Source: Gloeobacter kilaueensis JS1 (GTDB taxonomy: Bacteria > Cyanobacteriota > Cyanobacteriia > Gloeobacterales > Gloeobacteraceae). Taken from it: DNA of 64,000 nucleotides. Location: positions 1 through 64,000 of the forward strand of contig NC_022600.1 of assembly GCF_000484535.1 (NCBI RefSeq), given 5' to 3'. The notes below the pieces were generated by a model, which worked only from the letters and a program-made list of their open reading frames with translations, ran no database searches and had not been told where the DNA came from. Of this stretch, positions 8,263-17,512 are shown piece after piece (the stretch's first letter is position 1; each line of letters opens with the position of its first letter). Both the position numbers and the translations under genes were made by a program.

Positions 8263-9900
8263 ATGCTCGTCAACCTTACACCCGATTGGACCCGTCAGCG
8301 CGAAATTATCGGCATCCTCTCGCGCTACGGCTGGGGATACATGACGAATGCGCTCCAGCAAAGGCGCGATGAGAACGGCGAACAGCCGGGTCTGCCGCTG
8401 CCGGTGGTTCTCAAAGATATCTTGATCGAGTTGGGGCCGACTTTTATCAAAATGGGCCAGCTCCTCAGCACCCGCCCCGACCTGTTGCCACCGGAGTACA
8501 TCGCTGAACTTTCTGCTCTCCAGGCCGATGTTCCGGCAGTGCCCTGGGAGCGCATCCAGCGGGTTCTGGCAGACGAGCTTCCAGTCCCTCTGCAGACGAT
8601 TTTTCAAGAATTCAACCCGGTGCCGGTGGCGGCGGGCTCACTCGCTCAGACCTACCGGGCGCGGCTTGCGACGGGCGAGGTGGTGGCTGTCAAAGTCCAG
8701 CGGCCCGATATCGAGAGCACGGTCGAGAGCGATATCCGCATCCTCAAGGGTCTGGCGGACTGGATTGCAAAGCAGGCAAGCTGGGGCAAGTACTACGACG
8801 CCCAGGCTCTCGCTGAAGAGTTTGCCACCAGCCTGCGCGCCGAACTGGACTTTACCCGCGAGGGCAAAAACACCGACATCCTGCGCGCGAGCCTCAGGGG
8901 CAGTCCCTGGTTCGATCCTGAGCGGGTGGTGATTCCAGCAGTCTACTGGCAGTACACGACGCGCCGGGTGCTGGTACTGGGGTGGATCGAAGGCCAGCCG
9001 ATTCTCAGCCAGCCGCTGCCGGCAGCCTCGCCGGAACTGGCGGATCTAGCGGTGCGGGCCTTCTTTCAGCAAATTTATGTCGATGGCTTCTTTCACGCCG
9101 ACCCCCATCCGGGCAACCTGTTTCGCCTCGAAGATCCGCGCACCCAGAAGCTGGATGTCGCCCTGCTCGACTGCGGCATGACCGGCTCCCTCGACCCCCG
9201 CACCCAGCAGTTGCTCACCGAACAGTTGCTCGCCATCGTCCAGGAAGATCCCCAGCGCTTTGCCCAGCTCACCCTCGATCTGGGGCAGGTGGTCGATAAC
9301 GTCAACTTCGCCCGTCTGCAGGGCGAGTTCGACCGCCTGCTGCGCCAGTACTACAACCGCTCGCTGGCAGAGATCAACTTTGGCGCGCTGCTCTACGACA
9401 TGTTGCGGGTGCTGCGCGAGAACGGCATTCGCCTGCCGGGCAATATCGGCCTCTACGTCAAGGCGCTCGCCAACCTCGAAGGGGTGGCCCGCTCCCTCGA
9501 CCCTGAATTTAACTTGATCGAGACCGTCAAGCCCCTGATCACCGAGCTTTTTCGCCGTCGCCTGCTGGGTACGGCTCCCCTGCAGGAGACCCTGCGCGCC
9601 GCCCTCGACCTGCGCGAGCTGTTGCTCAATTTTCCGCGCCGCGTCGATCTGTTGCTGCAGCGGATCACCGCCGAAACTTTTCAGTTGCGCGTACAGGTGA
9701 GCGGCTGGGAGCCGGTGCAGTTAAGCTTGCTGGAGGCGAGCCGCCGGATCACCAGTGGCCTGATTACCGCAGCCCTTATCCTGGCAGGGACGCTCGCCTT
9801 TGCCTTCGACAGCACGGGCCATCTTTTCTGGCTGGGCACCGTTCTTTTTGCCCTGGCCGCTTTTATTGGCTTTGGCCTGCTTTTTCGCCGCCGGGTCTGA
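8263..9900 (+). CDS. ABC1/UbiB-family atypical kinase
   Basis: This family (ABC1K, AarF/UbiB) has a protein-kinase-like fold and ATPase activity and supports isoprenoid quinone synthesis; in cyanobacteria and plastids it also affects plastoquinone and tocopherol metabolism. The 545-residue protein shows the signature KMGQLLSTRPDLLPPEY, the alanine-rich nucleotide loop VAAGSLAQTYRA, an invariant lysine in VAVKVQRP, and the catalytic/metal region GFFHADPHPGNLF with LLDCGMTG. Two C-terminal hydrophobic segments in the last 60 residues anchor it in the membrane. Cyanobacteria carry several paralogues, so the exact ubiB role is not assigned. Confidence 0.92.
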   Translation: MLVNLTPDWTRQREIIGILSRYGWGYMTNALQQRRDENGEQPGLPLPVVLKDILIELGPTFIKMGQLLSTRPDLLPPEYIAELSALQADVPAVPWERIQRVLADELPVPLQTIFQEFNPVPVAAGSLAQTYRARLATGEVVAVKVQRPDIESTVESDIRILKGLADWIAKQASWGKYYDAQALAEEFATSLRAELDFTREGKNTDILRASLRGSPWFDPERVVIPAVYWQYTTRRVLVLGWIEGQPILSQPLPAASPELADLAVRAFFQQIYVDGFFHADPHPGNLFRLEDPRTQKLDVALLDCGMTGSLDPRTQQLLTEQLLAIVQEDPQRFAQLTLDLGQVVDNVNFARLQGEFDRLLRQYYNRSLAEINFGALLYDMLRVLRENGIRLPGNIGLYVKALANLEGVARSLDPEFNLIETVKPLITELFRRRLLGTAPLQETLRAALDLRELLLNFPRRVDLLLQRITAETFQLRVQVSGWEPVQLSLLEASRRITSGLITAALILAGTLAFAFDSTGHLFWLGTVLFALAAFIGFGLLFRRRV

Positions 9901-9952
9901 AGCCCACTTCACGTTAGAATAGTCGTGGGGAAGTCGCCCAGTGGAGTTTTTG

Positions 9953-10216
9953 ATGAAGCCAACGGTTGAAATTTATACCTGGAGATTCTGCCCGTATTGT
10001 GTGCGCGCCAAGGCGCTTCTCAAACAAAAGAATGTTGCCTTCACCGAATACAGCATCGACGGCGACGAGGAAGCCCGCGACCGGATGGCCGAGCGCGCCG
10101 CCGGACGGCGCAGTGTGCCGCAGATCTTCATCGAAGGCAGGCATATCGGCGGCTGCGACGACCTTTATGCCCTCGACCGGGCCGGGCAACTCGACCCGCT
10201 GCTGGTCGCTTCATGA
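9953..10216 (+). CDS. grxC: Glutaredoxin 3
   Basis: A small dithiol glutaredoxin that reduces disulfides and mixed glutathione disulfides using glutathione. The 87-residue product starts at ATG 9953, with GGAG six bases before it; the in-frame GTG at 9941 overlaps that Shine-Dalgarno sequence and is rejected. The active site is CPYC near residue 12-15, followed by the cis-proline segment SVPQIFI and the glycine-rich HIGGCDDL that binds glutathione. Its stop overlaps the ATG of gshB (ATGA), so the reductant-using enzyme and the enzyme that makes glutathione are co-translated. Confidence 0.95.
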   Translation: MKPTVEIYTWRFCPYCVRAKALLKQKNVAFTEYSIDGDEEARDRMAERAAGRRSVPQIFIEGRHIGGCDDLYALDRAGQLDPLLVAS

Positions 10217-11187
10217 ACATTCTGTTCATCGTCGATCCGCTGAGCAGTCTGATTGCCGGTCACGACACCTCCGTCGCCCTGATGCAGGCCGCTGCCCGGC
10301 TTGGACACACCGTCTGGGCGGCTGAGCTGGCGGATCTGCAATTGCACCACCAGCGCGCCGCCGCCCGCGTACAGAGCCTGGTTCTGCACGCTGACCGCAT
10401 CCCCTTCTACACCGTCGAAGATGTGCAGTTTCGCTTTCTAAGCGAGGCAGATGTGATCTGGATGCGCAAGGACCCGCCGGTGACGGCAAACTATCTCTGG
10501 GCCACCCAGATCCTCGATCTGGTCGATGCCGGGCGCAGCGATGGCCGCTCCACCTTTGTCCTCAATCGACCCAGCGGCCTGCGCGATCACAACGAAAAGC
10601 TCTACGCCCTGCATTTTCCCGATCTGGTCCCCGAAAGCCGTGTTCTGACCCAGCGCCAGGACATCCTCGATTTCGTCGATGTTCACACCCAGGCGGTGAT
10701 CAAGCCCTTAGACGGCAAGGGCGGCGAGGGCATCTTTCTGCTCACCCGCGCCGATCGCAACCTCAACGCGATTATCGAGACGAGTACAGCTCGCGGTACG
10801 CGCCCGGCGATCGTCCAGCGCTACTTGAGCGAGTCGCGCCAGGGCGACAAGCGCATTCTGCTGCTGGCAGGCGAACCGATCGGTGCGATTTTGCGGGTGC
10901 CGCGCGAGGACGATCTCAGGGGCAATATGGCCGCCGGTGGCCGGGTGGTCAAAAGCACCCTCACCGAACGCGATCGCGAGATCTGCCAAATCGTCGGACC
11001 GCGCCTGGTGGCCGATGGCCACTACTTTGTCGGCATCGACGTGATCGGTCCTTATCTGACTGAGATCAACGTCACCAGCCCGACGGGGATTTGCGAAGTC
11101 GATCAGCTGGATGGTGTAGTGTTGGAAGATAAAGTGATCAACTGGCTGGTCGAATTCATAAGCCCCACCCTCGCGAGAAACCTTTAG
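10213..11187 (+). CDS. gshB: Glutathione synthetase
   Basis: GshB joins gamma-glutamylcysteine and glycine with ATP to form glutathione. The 324-residue protein has the prokaryotic layout: N-terminal Rossmann-like domain (MNILFIVDPLSSL), then an ATP-grasp domain with IKPLDGKGGEGIF, the QRYL hinge, and the metal ligands in GIDVIGPYLTEINVTSPTG. The ATG at 10213 overlaps the grxC stop by four bases; a longer frame upstream runs inside grxC and is not the start. Together with grxC it forms a tight two-gene operon. Confidence 0.96.
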   Translation: MNILFIVDPLSSLIAGHDTSVALMQAAARLGHTVWAAELADLQLHHQRAAARVQSLVLHADRIPFYTVEDVQFRFLSEADVIWMRKDPPVTANYLWATQILDLVDAGRSDGRSTFVLNRPSGLRDHNEKLYALHFPDLVPESRVLTQRQDILDFVDVHTQAVIKPLDGKGGEGIFLLTRADRNLNAIIETSTARGTRPAIVQRYLSESRQGDKRILLLAGEPIGAILRVPREDDLRGNMAAGGRVVKSTLTERDREICQIVGPRLVADGHYFVGIDVIGPYLTEINVTSPTGICEVDQLDGVVLEDKVINWLVEFISPTLARNL

Positions 11188-11246
11188 TGTTCGGCATTCG
11201 CTGTGCATAAGCTCTTTTACAATTGTCGGCCTTAGGGAGGTCAGTT

Positions 11247-11558
11247 ATGTTGCATCGCAAGATTTATCAGCTCTCCCGCGAGGGAACCGAAGTCTGGATG
11301 TATCTGCGCGATCAGGGCCGCTGGCTAGAAAGGGCGCGGATCATCGATATCGAAGGCGATCTGGTGACGGTCCGCTACGAGACCGAGGACGACGACGAGA
11401 TCTGCTCCTGGGAAGAGATGGTCCGCCTTGAGAGCATCGGCTCGGTTACCCGCCGTCTCTCCTCGGTGCCCCGAGGCCGGATGAACGCGAGCGACCTGCT
11501 TATCTCCGACGACTGCCCCGAAGCGGAGCGCATCCAGGACCGCCACATTCCCGATTGA
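11247..11558 (+). CDS. Conserved cyanobacterial small protein (DUF6679-like)
   Basis: A 103-residue soluble protein starting at ATG 11247 with an excellent AGGGAGG six bases upstream. The stretches GRWLERARIIDIEGD and EEMVRLESIGSV are what I recall from a family found across cyanobacteria and named DUF6679; function unknown. The first 75 residues look like a small beta-barrel, the tail is polar. It is convergent with the YbdK-type ligase, ten bases away, and follows the glutathione operon, but I see no firm functional tie. Confidence 0.75.
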   Translation: MLHRKIYQLSREGTEVWMYLRDQGRWLERARIIDIEGDLVTVRYETEDDDEICSWEEMVRLESIGSVTRRLSSVPRGRMNASDLLISDDCPEAERIQDRHIPD

Positions 11559-11567
11559 GACTGCCCT

Positions 11568-12686
11568 CTAGGTGGCAAGACCGGCTTCGAGGTCGGCCAC
11601 CACTGCCGCCAGGGAGCCTGTCTGCTCAAAGACGCGGCGCTGGCGGGTCGCTCCGTTGCCTTCTTCGAGGATGGCGTTGATGCCCAAAAGATAGTTGGCG
11701 CAGTCGAGTTCGACAGCGATCGGTTGCAAGAAGGCGACGGTCTGCTCGATCAATTCGCGGGTGGGCACAGGCTTGAGGCTCAGCGGATCGATGAGTTCGC
11801 CGTCGATGCCCCAACGGCAGGCCCGCCACTTGTTCTCGCGGATGATGCCAGGGTGGAGCAGGCGGATCTCTTCGCCAGCGGCGAGCAGGCGCTGGAAGTA
11901 GACAGCCAGGCACTGCACCAGGGCGGTGAGGGCGAGTACTTCAGCCAGGGTGCGGGTGGCGTCGCAGATGCGCACCTCGAGGGTGCCAAAGTCGGAGTGG
12001 GGCCGAATATCCCACCAGATCTCGCGCTGGGTCTGGATCGAACCGCTCTCCAGCAGAACCTGCACCAGATTTTCGTAACCGGCCCAATCTTCAAAGCGAA
12101 ACGGTAGACCGGCGGCGGAGAGGTTCTCGAAGACCTTGGTGCGGCAGCTGTCGAGGCCGGTGTCGTCGCCTTCCCAGTAGGGCGAGTTGCCGGAGAGGGC
12201 GAGCAGCAGGGGAGCGTACTGGGTAAGCTGGTTGATCACCTGGATCGCCGTGTCGCCGTCGGGCATCCCGACATGGACGTGCAGGCCGTAGATCTGCATC
12301 CGCCTCGCCGTCCAGACGTGCTTTTCGATCAAGGCCCGGTAACGATCGCTCTGGGTGTAGCGGCGGTTGCGCCAGAGGGCAAACGGGTGGGTACCGGCGG
12401 ATAAAAAACTGATGCCGTGCTGCTGGGCGACGGTGCGCAGCAACAATAGCTGGGTGGTGAGATCCCGCTCGACCTGGGCGACATCCTTGCAGATGCCGGT
12501 GTTGATTTCGACGGTCGCCTGCACCAGTTCCGGTTTGACCACCAGGCCCACCTCGGGGTGAGCCTCGCAGAAGGCGACCAGATCCGGGCCGCGCGGGGCG
12601 AGATCGCCCGTCTCGGGGTCGATGAGTTGCAGTTCCATCTCGACTCCGAGGGTCGGATCTGGCGAGGGCTGAAAGGCGATCGTCAC
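11568..12686 (-). CDS. Carboxylate-amine ligase, YbdK / GCS2 type (weak glutamate-cysteine ligase)
   Basis: GCS2-family enzymes couple glutamate to an amine; YbdK itself has weak glutamate-cysteine ligase activity, the first step of glutathione synthesis. The 372-residue protein has the family hallmarks: TLGVEMELQLIDP at the start, MQIYGLHVHVGMPDG, and REIWWDIRPHSDFGTLEVRICD. The GTG start at 12686 lies one base after the petH stop, so it is probably cotranscribed with petH. gshB is only 380 bases beyond its end on the other strand, making a gamma-glutamylcysteine-forming role attractive. Whether it is the main GshA of this organism is not shown. Confidence 0.85.
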   Translation of the reverse strand: MTIAFQPSPDPTLGVEMELQLIDPETGDLAPRGPDLVAFCEAHPEVGLVVKPELVQATVEINTGICKDVAQVERDLTTQLLLLRTVAQQHGISFLSAGTHPFALWRNRRYTQSDRYRALIEKHVWTARRMQIYGLHVHVGMPDGDTAIQVINQLTQYAPLLLALSGNSPYWEGDDTGLDSCRTKVFENLSAAGLPFRFEDWAGYENLVQVLLESGSIQTQREIWWDIRPHSDFGTLEVRICDATRTLAEVLALTALVQCLAVYFQRLLAAGEEIRLLHPGIIRENKWRACRWGIDGELIDPLSLKPVPTRELIEQTVAFLQPIAVELDCANYLLGINAILEEGNGATRQRRVFEQTGSLAAVVADLEAGLAT

Positions 12687-12687
12687 A

Positions 12688-13578
12688 TCAGTAGGTTTCC
12701 ACGTGCCAGAAGCCGTCGAGCTTGAGCTGCTTCTGGTATTCGGGCCAGCTCAGGTTATTGGCGGCGGCAATCGGGGTGAAGGCCGCATCGATGCCGTCTT
12801 CCATGCCGCGCAGACCGCAGATGTAGGTGTAGGTGTTGCCGTTTGTGATGAGCTTCCACAGTTCGTCTGAGTGTTCGGCGATGCGGTGCTGGACGTACAT
12901 GCGACCGCCTTCCTTGTTTTTTTGCTCGCGGCTGATGGCGGTCGTGATCTGAAAGTCACCTTTGGCCGCAAAAGCGTTTAGCTCCTCCTGGTAGAGGTAG
13001 CTGTGAGAATTTTGCATGCCAAAAAATAGCCACACCTTGCCCTGCCAGGGAGTGTCCATCTCGTCGTAGATGTGGCGCAAAAAGGCACGGAAAGGCGCGA
13101 TGCCGGTGCCGGTGGCAATCAAGATCAAGTTGGCGGTCGGATCTTCGGGCAACAAGAAGGTCTTGCCCGCCGGGCCGGTAATCTGCACATCGTCGCCGGG
13201 ATTGAGGTCGCAGATAAAGTTGGAGGCGACGCCCCGGACGATTTCGCCGGTCTCAGGATGCTTGTAGACGACGCGCTTGACGCACAGCGAAACGGTCTGG
13301 CTGTCTTTGTTGTCGCCGATGCGGCTGGAGGCGATCGAGTAGAGCCTGAGCTTGTGGGGCTTGCCCTTTGCGTCGGTGCCCGGCGGTACGATGCCGATGC
13401 TCTGGCCTTCGACGTAGGTGAGGTTGCCTCCGGATAGATCGAGGACGACGTGGCGCACATCGTTGTCCGGGTCGTTCGGAGTCAGTTTCACGTTTTCCAG
13501 CGCCTTGCCCAAGTACGGGTTGTTGGGCCGGTAGATATTGACGGGAATTTCGACGGAACGTGTGGCGGCGTGGGCCAT
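12688..13578 (-). CDS. petH: Ferredoxin-NADP+ reductase without the CpcD-like domain
   Basis: FNR passes electrons from photosystem I-reduced ferredoxin to NADP+. The 296-residue protein contains the FAD domain (RLYSIASSRIGD), the NADP-binding domain (LILIATGTGIAPFRAF; CGLRGMEDGI) and the C-terminal tyrosine (VETY) that stacks on FAD. ATG at 13578 is preceded by AGGAGAAAG. Most phycobilisome-bearing cyanobacteria have a longer form with an N-terminal CpcD-like linker; no such domain is encoded in frame upstream, so only the short form is made here. The gene is followed after one base by the YbdK-type ligase and is divergent from prk. Confidence 0.95.
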   Translation of the reverse strand: MAHAATRSVEIPVNIYRPNNPYLGKALENVKLTPNDPDNDVRHVVLDLSGGNLTYVEGQSIGIVPPGTDAKGKPHKLRLYSIASSRIGDNKDSQTVSLCVKRVVYKHPETGEIVRGVASNFICDLNPGDDVQITGPAGKTFLLPEDPTANLILIATGTGIAPFRAFLRHIYDEMDTPWQGKVWLFFGMQNSHSYLYQEELNAFAAKGDFQITTAISREQKNKEGGRMYVQHRIAEHSDELWKLITNGNTYTYICGLRGMEDGIDAAFTPIAAANNLSWPEYQKQLKLDGFWHVETY

Positions 13579-13932
13579 GATCTTCTTTCTCCTAGGTCGC
13601 GACAACAGCCTGCGGCAGACAATTATGCCCAGTGTAAAGCCTGATGGCCAAACCGTAGCACCCCGGTAGCTGCCCAGGGACGGAACATTCCCCCGGCTGC
13701 AGCGGGCGGCGATTTTTGGGCACGATTGAGTTTTACTAATAGGTATTTTTACCTTACTATGGATGACTAAGAAAGTAGTTATCGCCACACTCAAGAATGG
13801 CAACTCGCTTGCCCTGATTGCGGGGCTTTGTTACCATTGGGGGGCATTTTTTGCCCGCCCGATGGGCGTTTCAGCCCAGCTAGCAGGTGTGGCAGATAGC
13901 CTCTTTCAGGAAGGCAGTCCTAGGAGAACGGC
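13579..13932. promoter_or_regulatory. Divergent petH/prk control region with prk leader
   Basis: This 354-base gene-free stretch holds a plausible prk promoter: TTTACT at 13732-13737, a 17-base spacer and TACTAT at 13755-13760. The spacer contains the perfect inverted repeat AGGTA-TTTT-TACCT (13741-13754), well placed for a repressor. The prk leader would be about 165 bases and has two overlapping hairpins: GGGCA/TGCCC (13842-13856) and CGCCC-GAT-GGGCG (13856-13868). For petH, CATAAT on the minus strand at about 13622-13627 could be a -10. All are sequence inferences. Confidence 0.5.
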
Positions 13933-14925
13933 ATGGTCAGTAAGGCGGACAGGGTGGTCCTGATCGGCGTCGGTGGAGATTCGGGTTGCGGTAAATCGAC
14001 TTTCCTCAGACGGCTCAAAGATTTATTCAGCAAAGAGCTTGTCACGGTCATCTGCCTCGATGACTACCACTCGCTCGATCGCAAGCAGCGCAAGGAGACG
14101 GGCATCACTGCCCTCGATCCGCGAGCCAACAACTTTGATCTGATGGCCGAGCAGGCGGCAGCCCTCAAGTCGGGCCAGTCGATCCAGAAGCCCATCTACA
14201 ACCATGAGACGGGCAAGATCGATCCGCCAGAACGCATCGACCCGACGCCGATCGTCATCCTCGAAGGGCTGCATCCTTTTTATGACAAGCGGGTACGCGA
14301 TCTGCTCGATTTTAAGGTCTACTTCGATCTGTCCGATCCGATCAAAATCCAGTGGAAGATCCAGCGCGACATGGCCGAGCGCGGCCACTCCTACGACGAT
14401 GTGATCCGGGCGATTGAGTCGCGGCGGCCAGATTTTTCGGCTTACATCGACCCCCAAAAACAGCACGCCGACGTGGTGCTGCAGATTCTGCCCAGCGAGT
14501 TGCCCGAAAAAAAAGACGGCACCAAGAAGATCAAAGCGGCGATGGTGCAGGTAGAGGGCATTCCCAACTACGACCCGCCCTATCTGTTTGACCGGGCCAT
14601 CTCCGATGTCTGCTGGAAGCCCAACTTCCCAAATTCCGATCCAGAGCTGACCTTCTGCTACGGGACGACCGACTATTTTGGCCGCCCAGCCTCGTATCTA
14701 TCGATCGACGGTGAATTTGCCCCGGACGATTCACCGGAACTCGAGCAAAAACTGCGCAACACCAGCGAGACGCGCTTTGGTGAACTGGCCTCGCTCATCC
14801 TCAAGCACACCGACTATCCCGGCTCGCGCGACGGCACCGGTTTTTTCCAGGTGCTCATTGGTCTAAAGTTCCGCTCGATCTACGAAGCTCTCATCGCCCA
14901 GTCCCTGGCCGCTGCCAAGGTCTGA
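13933..14925 (+). CDS. prk: Phosphoribulokinase
   Basis: PRK phosphorylates ribulose 5-phosphate to ribulose 1,5-bisphosphate, the CO2 acceptor of the Calvin cycle. The 330-residue protein has the P-loop GDSGCGKST with C19, and a second cysteine C41 in VICLDDYHS; this pair is the thioredoxin-controlled disulfide of oxygenic phototrophs. A C-terminal cysteine pair (SDVCWKPN, LTFCYG) fits docking to CP12/GAPDH. ATG at 13933 follows TAGGAGAA. The transketolase gene lies 73 bases downstream on the same strand, so two Calvin-cycle enzymes are adjacent. Confidence 0.97.
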   Translation: MVSKADRVVLIGVGGDSGCGKSTFLRRLKDLFSKELVTVICLDDYHSLDRKQRKETGITALDPRANNFDLMAEQAAALKSGQSIQKPIYNHETGKIDPPERIDPTPIVILEGLHPFYDKRVRDLLDFKVYFDLSDPIKIQWKIQRDMAERGHSYDDVIRAIESRRPDFSAYIDPQKQHADVVLQILPSELPEKKDGTKKIKAAMVQVEGIPNYDPPYLFDRAISDVCWKPNFPNSDPELTFCYGTTDYFGRPASYLSIDGEFAPDDSPELEQKLRNTSETRFGELASLILKHTDYPGSRDGTGFFQVLIGLKFRSIYEALIAQSLAAAKV

Positions 14926-14998
14926 TCTGAGCCATAACGCTCGAGCGCAAAAAATGGCACGATGCCTTTGAGTCCATACCTTAGCGACAGGAAACATC

Positions 14999-17011
14999 AT
15001 GACGGGCACTCTGCTTGACAAGACCACCACGCAGCTGGACGAGTTGAGCGTCAACACCATTCGCTTCCTGGCTGTTGATGCGGTTCAAAAGGCCAACTCC
15101 GGCCACCCTGGCCTGCCGATGGGTGCCGCTCCGATGGCCTACATCATCTGGACAAAGTTTTTGCGCCACAACCCCCACAATCCCAAGTGGTTCAACCGCG
15201 ATCGCTTCGTGCTCTCCGCCGGTCACGGTTCGATGCTGCTGTACGCGCTTTTGCACCTGACCGGCTACGATCTGGGCCTCGAGGATCTCAAGCACTTTCG
15301 CCAGCTCCACTCCAGGACGCCCGGCCACCCCGAGAACTTTCAGACCCCCGGCGTCGAGGTGACCACCGGTCCCCTGGGCCAGGGCCTCGGTAACGGCATC
15401 GGTCTTGCGATCGCCGAGGAGCATCTGGCCGCCCGCTACAACAAGCCCGGCCACCAGATCATCGACCACTACACCTACGCCATCGTCTCCGACGGCGACC
15501 TGATGGAGGGGGTCGCCTCGGAGGCGGCGTCGCTGGGCGGCCACCTGGGCCTGGGCAAGGTGATCTACCTCTACGACGACAACCACATCTCGATCGACGG
15601 TGAAACAGAATTATCCTTCACCGAGGACCGGATGAAGCGCTTCGAAGCCTACGGCTGGCACACCCAGCACGTCACCGACGGCAACGATCTTGTCGCCATC
15701 GAGGAGGCGGTCCACGCCGCCCGCGCCGTCACCGACCGGCCCTCGATCATCGCCGTGCGCACGATTATCGGCTACGGTTCGCCCAACAAGGCCAACAGCC
15801 ACGACGTCCACGGTTCGCCCCTCGGTCCCGACGAGGTCAAAGCGACCAAGCTCAACCTCAAGTGGCCCCTCGAACCGGACTTTTATATCCCCGACGACGT
15901 GCTCGCCCACTTCCGCCAGGCGGTCGATAACGGGGCCAAAGCCGAAGCCGAGTGGCACGAGCGCTTCGCCGCCTACAAAGCGGAGTTTCCGGCGGAGGCC
16001 GCTGAGCTAGAAGGACTGATCTCTGGCACGCTTCCCGAGGGCTGGGAGCAGGCGTTGCCCACCTTCAGCCCCACAGACAAGCCCATCGCCACCCGCGCCG
16101 CCTCCGGCAAGGTACTGGGGGCGGTCACCGCCGTTCTGCCGGGGCTTATCGGCGGTTCGGCGGATCTGGCTCCTTCTAACAACACCTACGTCAAAGCCTT
16201 CAAAGACTTCCAGAAAGACACGCCCTATGGCCGCAACTTCCACTTCGGCGTGCGCGAGCACGGCATGGGGGCGGTGATGAACGGCATGGCCCTGCACGGC
16301 GGCCTCAAAGTCTACGGTGGTACTTTTTTAATTTTCATGGACTACATGAAGGGGGCCGTGCGCGTCGCTGCCCTCTCCCACTCGCCGGTGGTCTACGTCT
16401 ATACCCACGACTCGATCGGCCTGGGCGAGGACGGCCCGACCCACCAGCCGGTCGAGCAGTTGATTACCCTGCGCGCCACCCCCAACCTCACGGTGATCCG
16501 TCCTGCCGACGGCACCGAGACAGCCGGTGCCTGGAAGATCGCGATCGAGAGCAAGAGCACGCCGGTGGCCCTCATCCTCACCCGCCAGAATCTGCCCATC
16601 CAGCCCACCAGCAGCATCGAAGGGGTGGCGAAGGGTGGCTATACGCTGGTGGAGGCCGAAAATCCTGATCTGATCTTGATCGGCACCGGCTCCGAGGTGT
16701 TCCTGGTCGTCGATGCCCAAAAGAAACTCGCCGAGCAGGGCGTCGCGGCCAAAGTCGTCTCGCTTCCCAGTTGGGAACTGTTCGAGCAGCAGCCCCAGGC
16801 ATACAAGGACAGCGTCCTCAACCCAGGCGTCAAGCGCCTCGCGGTCGAAGCTGGATCCACCTTCGGCTGGCACAAGTACACGGGTCTCGACGGCGATGTG
16901 ATCGGCATCGACACCTACGGTGCCTCTGCCCCGATCAAAGACGTGATGCCCGCCTTCGGCTTTACGGTCGAAAACGTCACCGCCCGCGCCCTCAAGCTCT
17001 TGGGCAAGTAG
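14999..17011 (+). CDS. tkt: Transketolase
   Basis: Transketolase moves two-carbon ketol groups between sugar phosphates in the Calvin cycle and pentose phosphate pathway, using thiamine diphosphate. The 670-residue protein is full length: [15 protein letters not shown] at the start, the ThDP/Mg motif GDGDLMEG-type region ([19 protein letters not shown] with [10 protein letters not shown]), and the pyrimidine-domain [19 protein letters not shown] at 14999 has AGGA eight bases before it. A clear intrinsic terminator follows. It may be cotranscribed with prk. Confidence 0.97.
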   Translation: MTGTLLDKTTTQLDELSVNTIRFLAVDAVQKANSGHPGLPMGAAPMAYIIWTKFLRHNPHNPKWFNRDRFVLSAGHGSMLLYALLHLTGYDLGLEDLKHFRQLHSRTPGHPENFQTPGVEVTTGPLGQGLGNGIGLAIAEEHLAARYNKPGHQIIDHYTYAIVSDGDLMEGVASEAASLGGHLGLGKVIYLYDDNHISIDGETELSFTEDRMKRFEAYGWHTQHVTDGNDLVAIEEAVHAARAVTDRPSIIAVRTIIGYGSPNKANSHDVHGSPLGPDEVKATKLNLKWPLEPDFYIPDDVLAHFRQAVDNGAKAEAEWHERFAAYKAEFPAEAAELEGLISGTLPEGWEQALPTFSPTDKPIATRAASGKVLGAVTAVLPGLIGGSADLAPSNNTYVKAFKDFQKDTPYGRNFHFGVREHGMGAVMNGMALHGGLKVYGGTFLIFMDYMKGAVRVAALSHSPVVYVYTHDSIGLGEDGPTHQPVEQLITLRATPNLTVIRPADGTETAGAWKIAIESKSTPVALILTRQNLPIQPTSSIEGVAKGGYTLVEAENPDLILIGTGSEVFLVVDAQKKLAEQGVAAKVVSLPSWELFEQQPQAYKDSVLNPGVKRLAVEAGSTFGWHKYTGLDGDVIGIDTYGASAPIKDVMPAFGFTVENVTARALKLLGK

Positions 17012-17031
17012 GACGCTTGCCCGCCGTTCTG

Positions 17032-17062
17032 ACCGGGGGTGCGGCTGTGCCCCCGGTTTTTT
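17032..17062 (+). terminator. Intrinsic terminator after tkt
   Basis: An 8-bp stem ACCGGGGG/CCCCCGGT (17032-17039 and 17050-17057) with a ten-base loop runs into TTTTTT ending at 17062. It lies 21 bases after the tkt stop and separates it from ssb. Confidence 0.9.
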
Positions 17063-17142
17063 GCTGGCCGGTGCCGCACAGTGTTGGCCGCTCGCAGAGC
17101 CGGTCTTGTTATGCTTTACTGGCAAGACAAAGGAGCGATGCG

Positions 17143-17508
17143 ATGAGTTTGAACATGGTGACGCTGGTGGGCCGGGCGGGCCGGGATCCGGAGATTCGCT
17201 ACTTTGAGTCGGGTACGGTAAAGTGCTCGCTCACCCTGGCAGTGAACCGCCTGCGCCGCAAGGGAGAAGAGGACAAGCCCGACTGGTTCGACCTTGAGAT
17301 CTGGGGCAAGACCGCCGAGATCGCGGGCGAATACGTCAAAAAAGGTTCGCTCATCGGCGTCTCCGGTTCCCTGGCCTTCAGCCGCTGGACCGACAAGGTG
17401 ACCAAAGAAGCCAAGGAGCGACCGGTGATCAAAGTCGATCGCCTCGAACTTCTCGGATCGCGCCGCGACGGCGGGGCCGACAGCTCACCCGACGAGGAGG
17501 ACTTCTAG
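17143..17508 (+). CDS. ssb: Single-stranded DNA-binding protein
   Basis: SSB coats single-stranded DNA in replication and repair. The 121-residue protein is one OB fold: NMVTLVGRAGRDPEIRYFESG at the N-terminus and WFDLEIWGKTAEIAGEYVKKG in the middle, then a short acidic tail ending DEEDF, a variant of the usual DDDIPF partner-binding tip. ATG at 17143 follows AAGGAG. It is short for a bacterial SSB, with almost no linker, and may be one of two paralogues. The nitrilase gene starts four bases after its stop, with its Shine-Dalgarno inside the ssb tail. Confidence 0.93.
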   Translation: MSLNMVTLVGRAGRDPEIRYFESGTVKCSLTLAVNRLRRKGEEDKPDWFDLEIWGKTAEIAGEYVKKGSLIGVSGSLAFSRWTDKVTKEAKERPVIKVDRLELLGSRRDGGADSSPDEEDF

Positions 17509-17512
17509 CACG

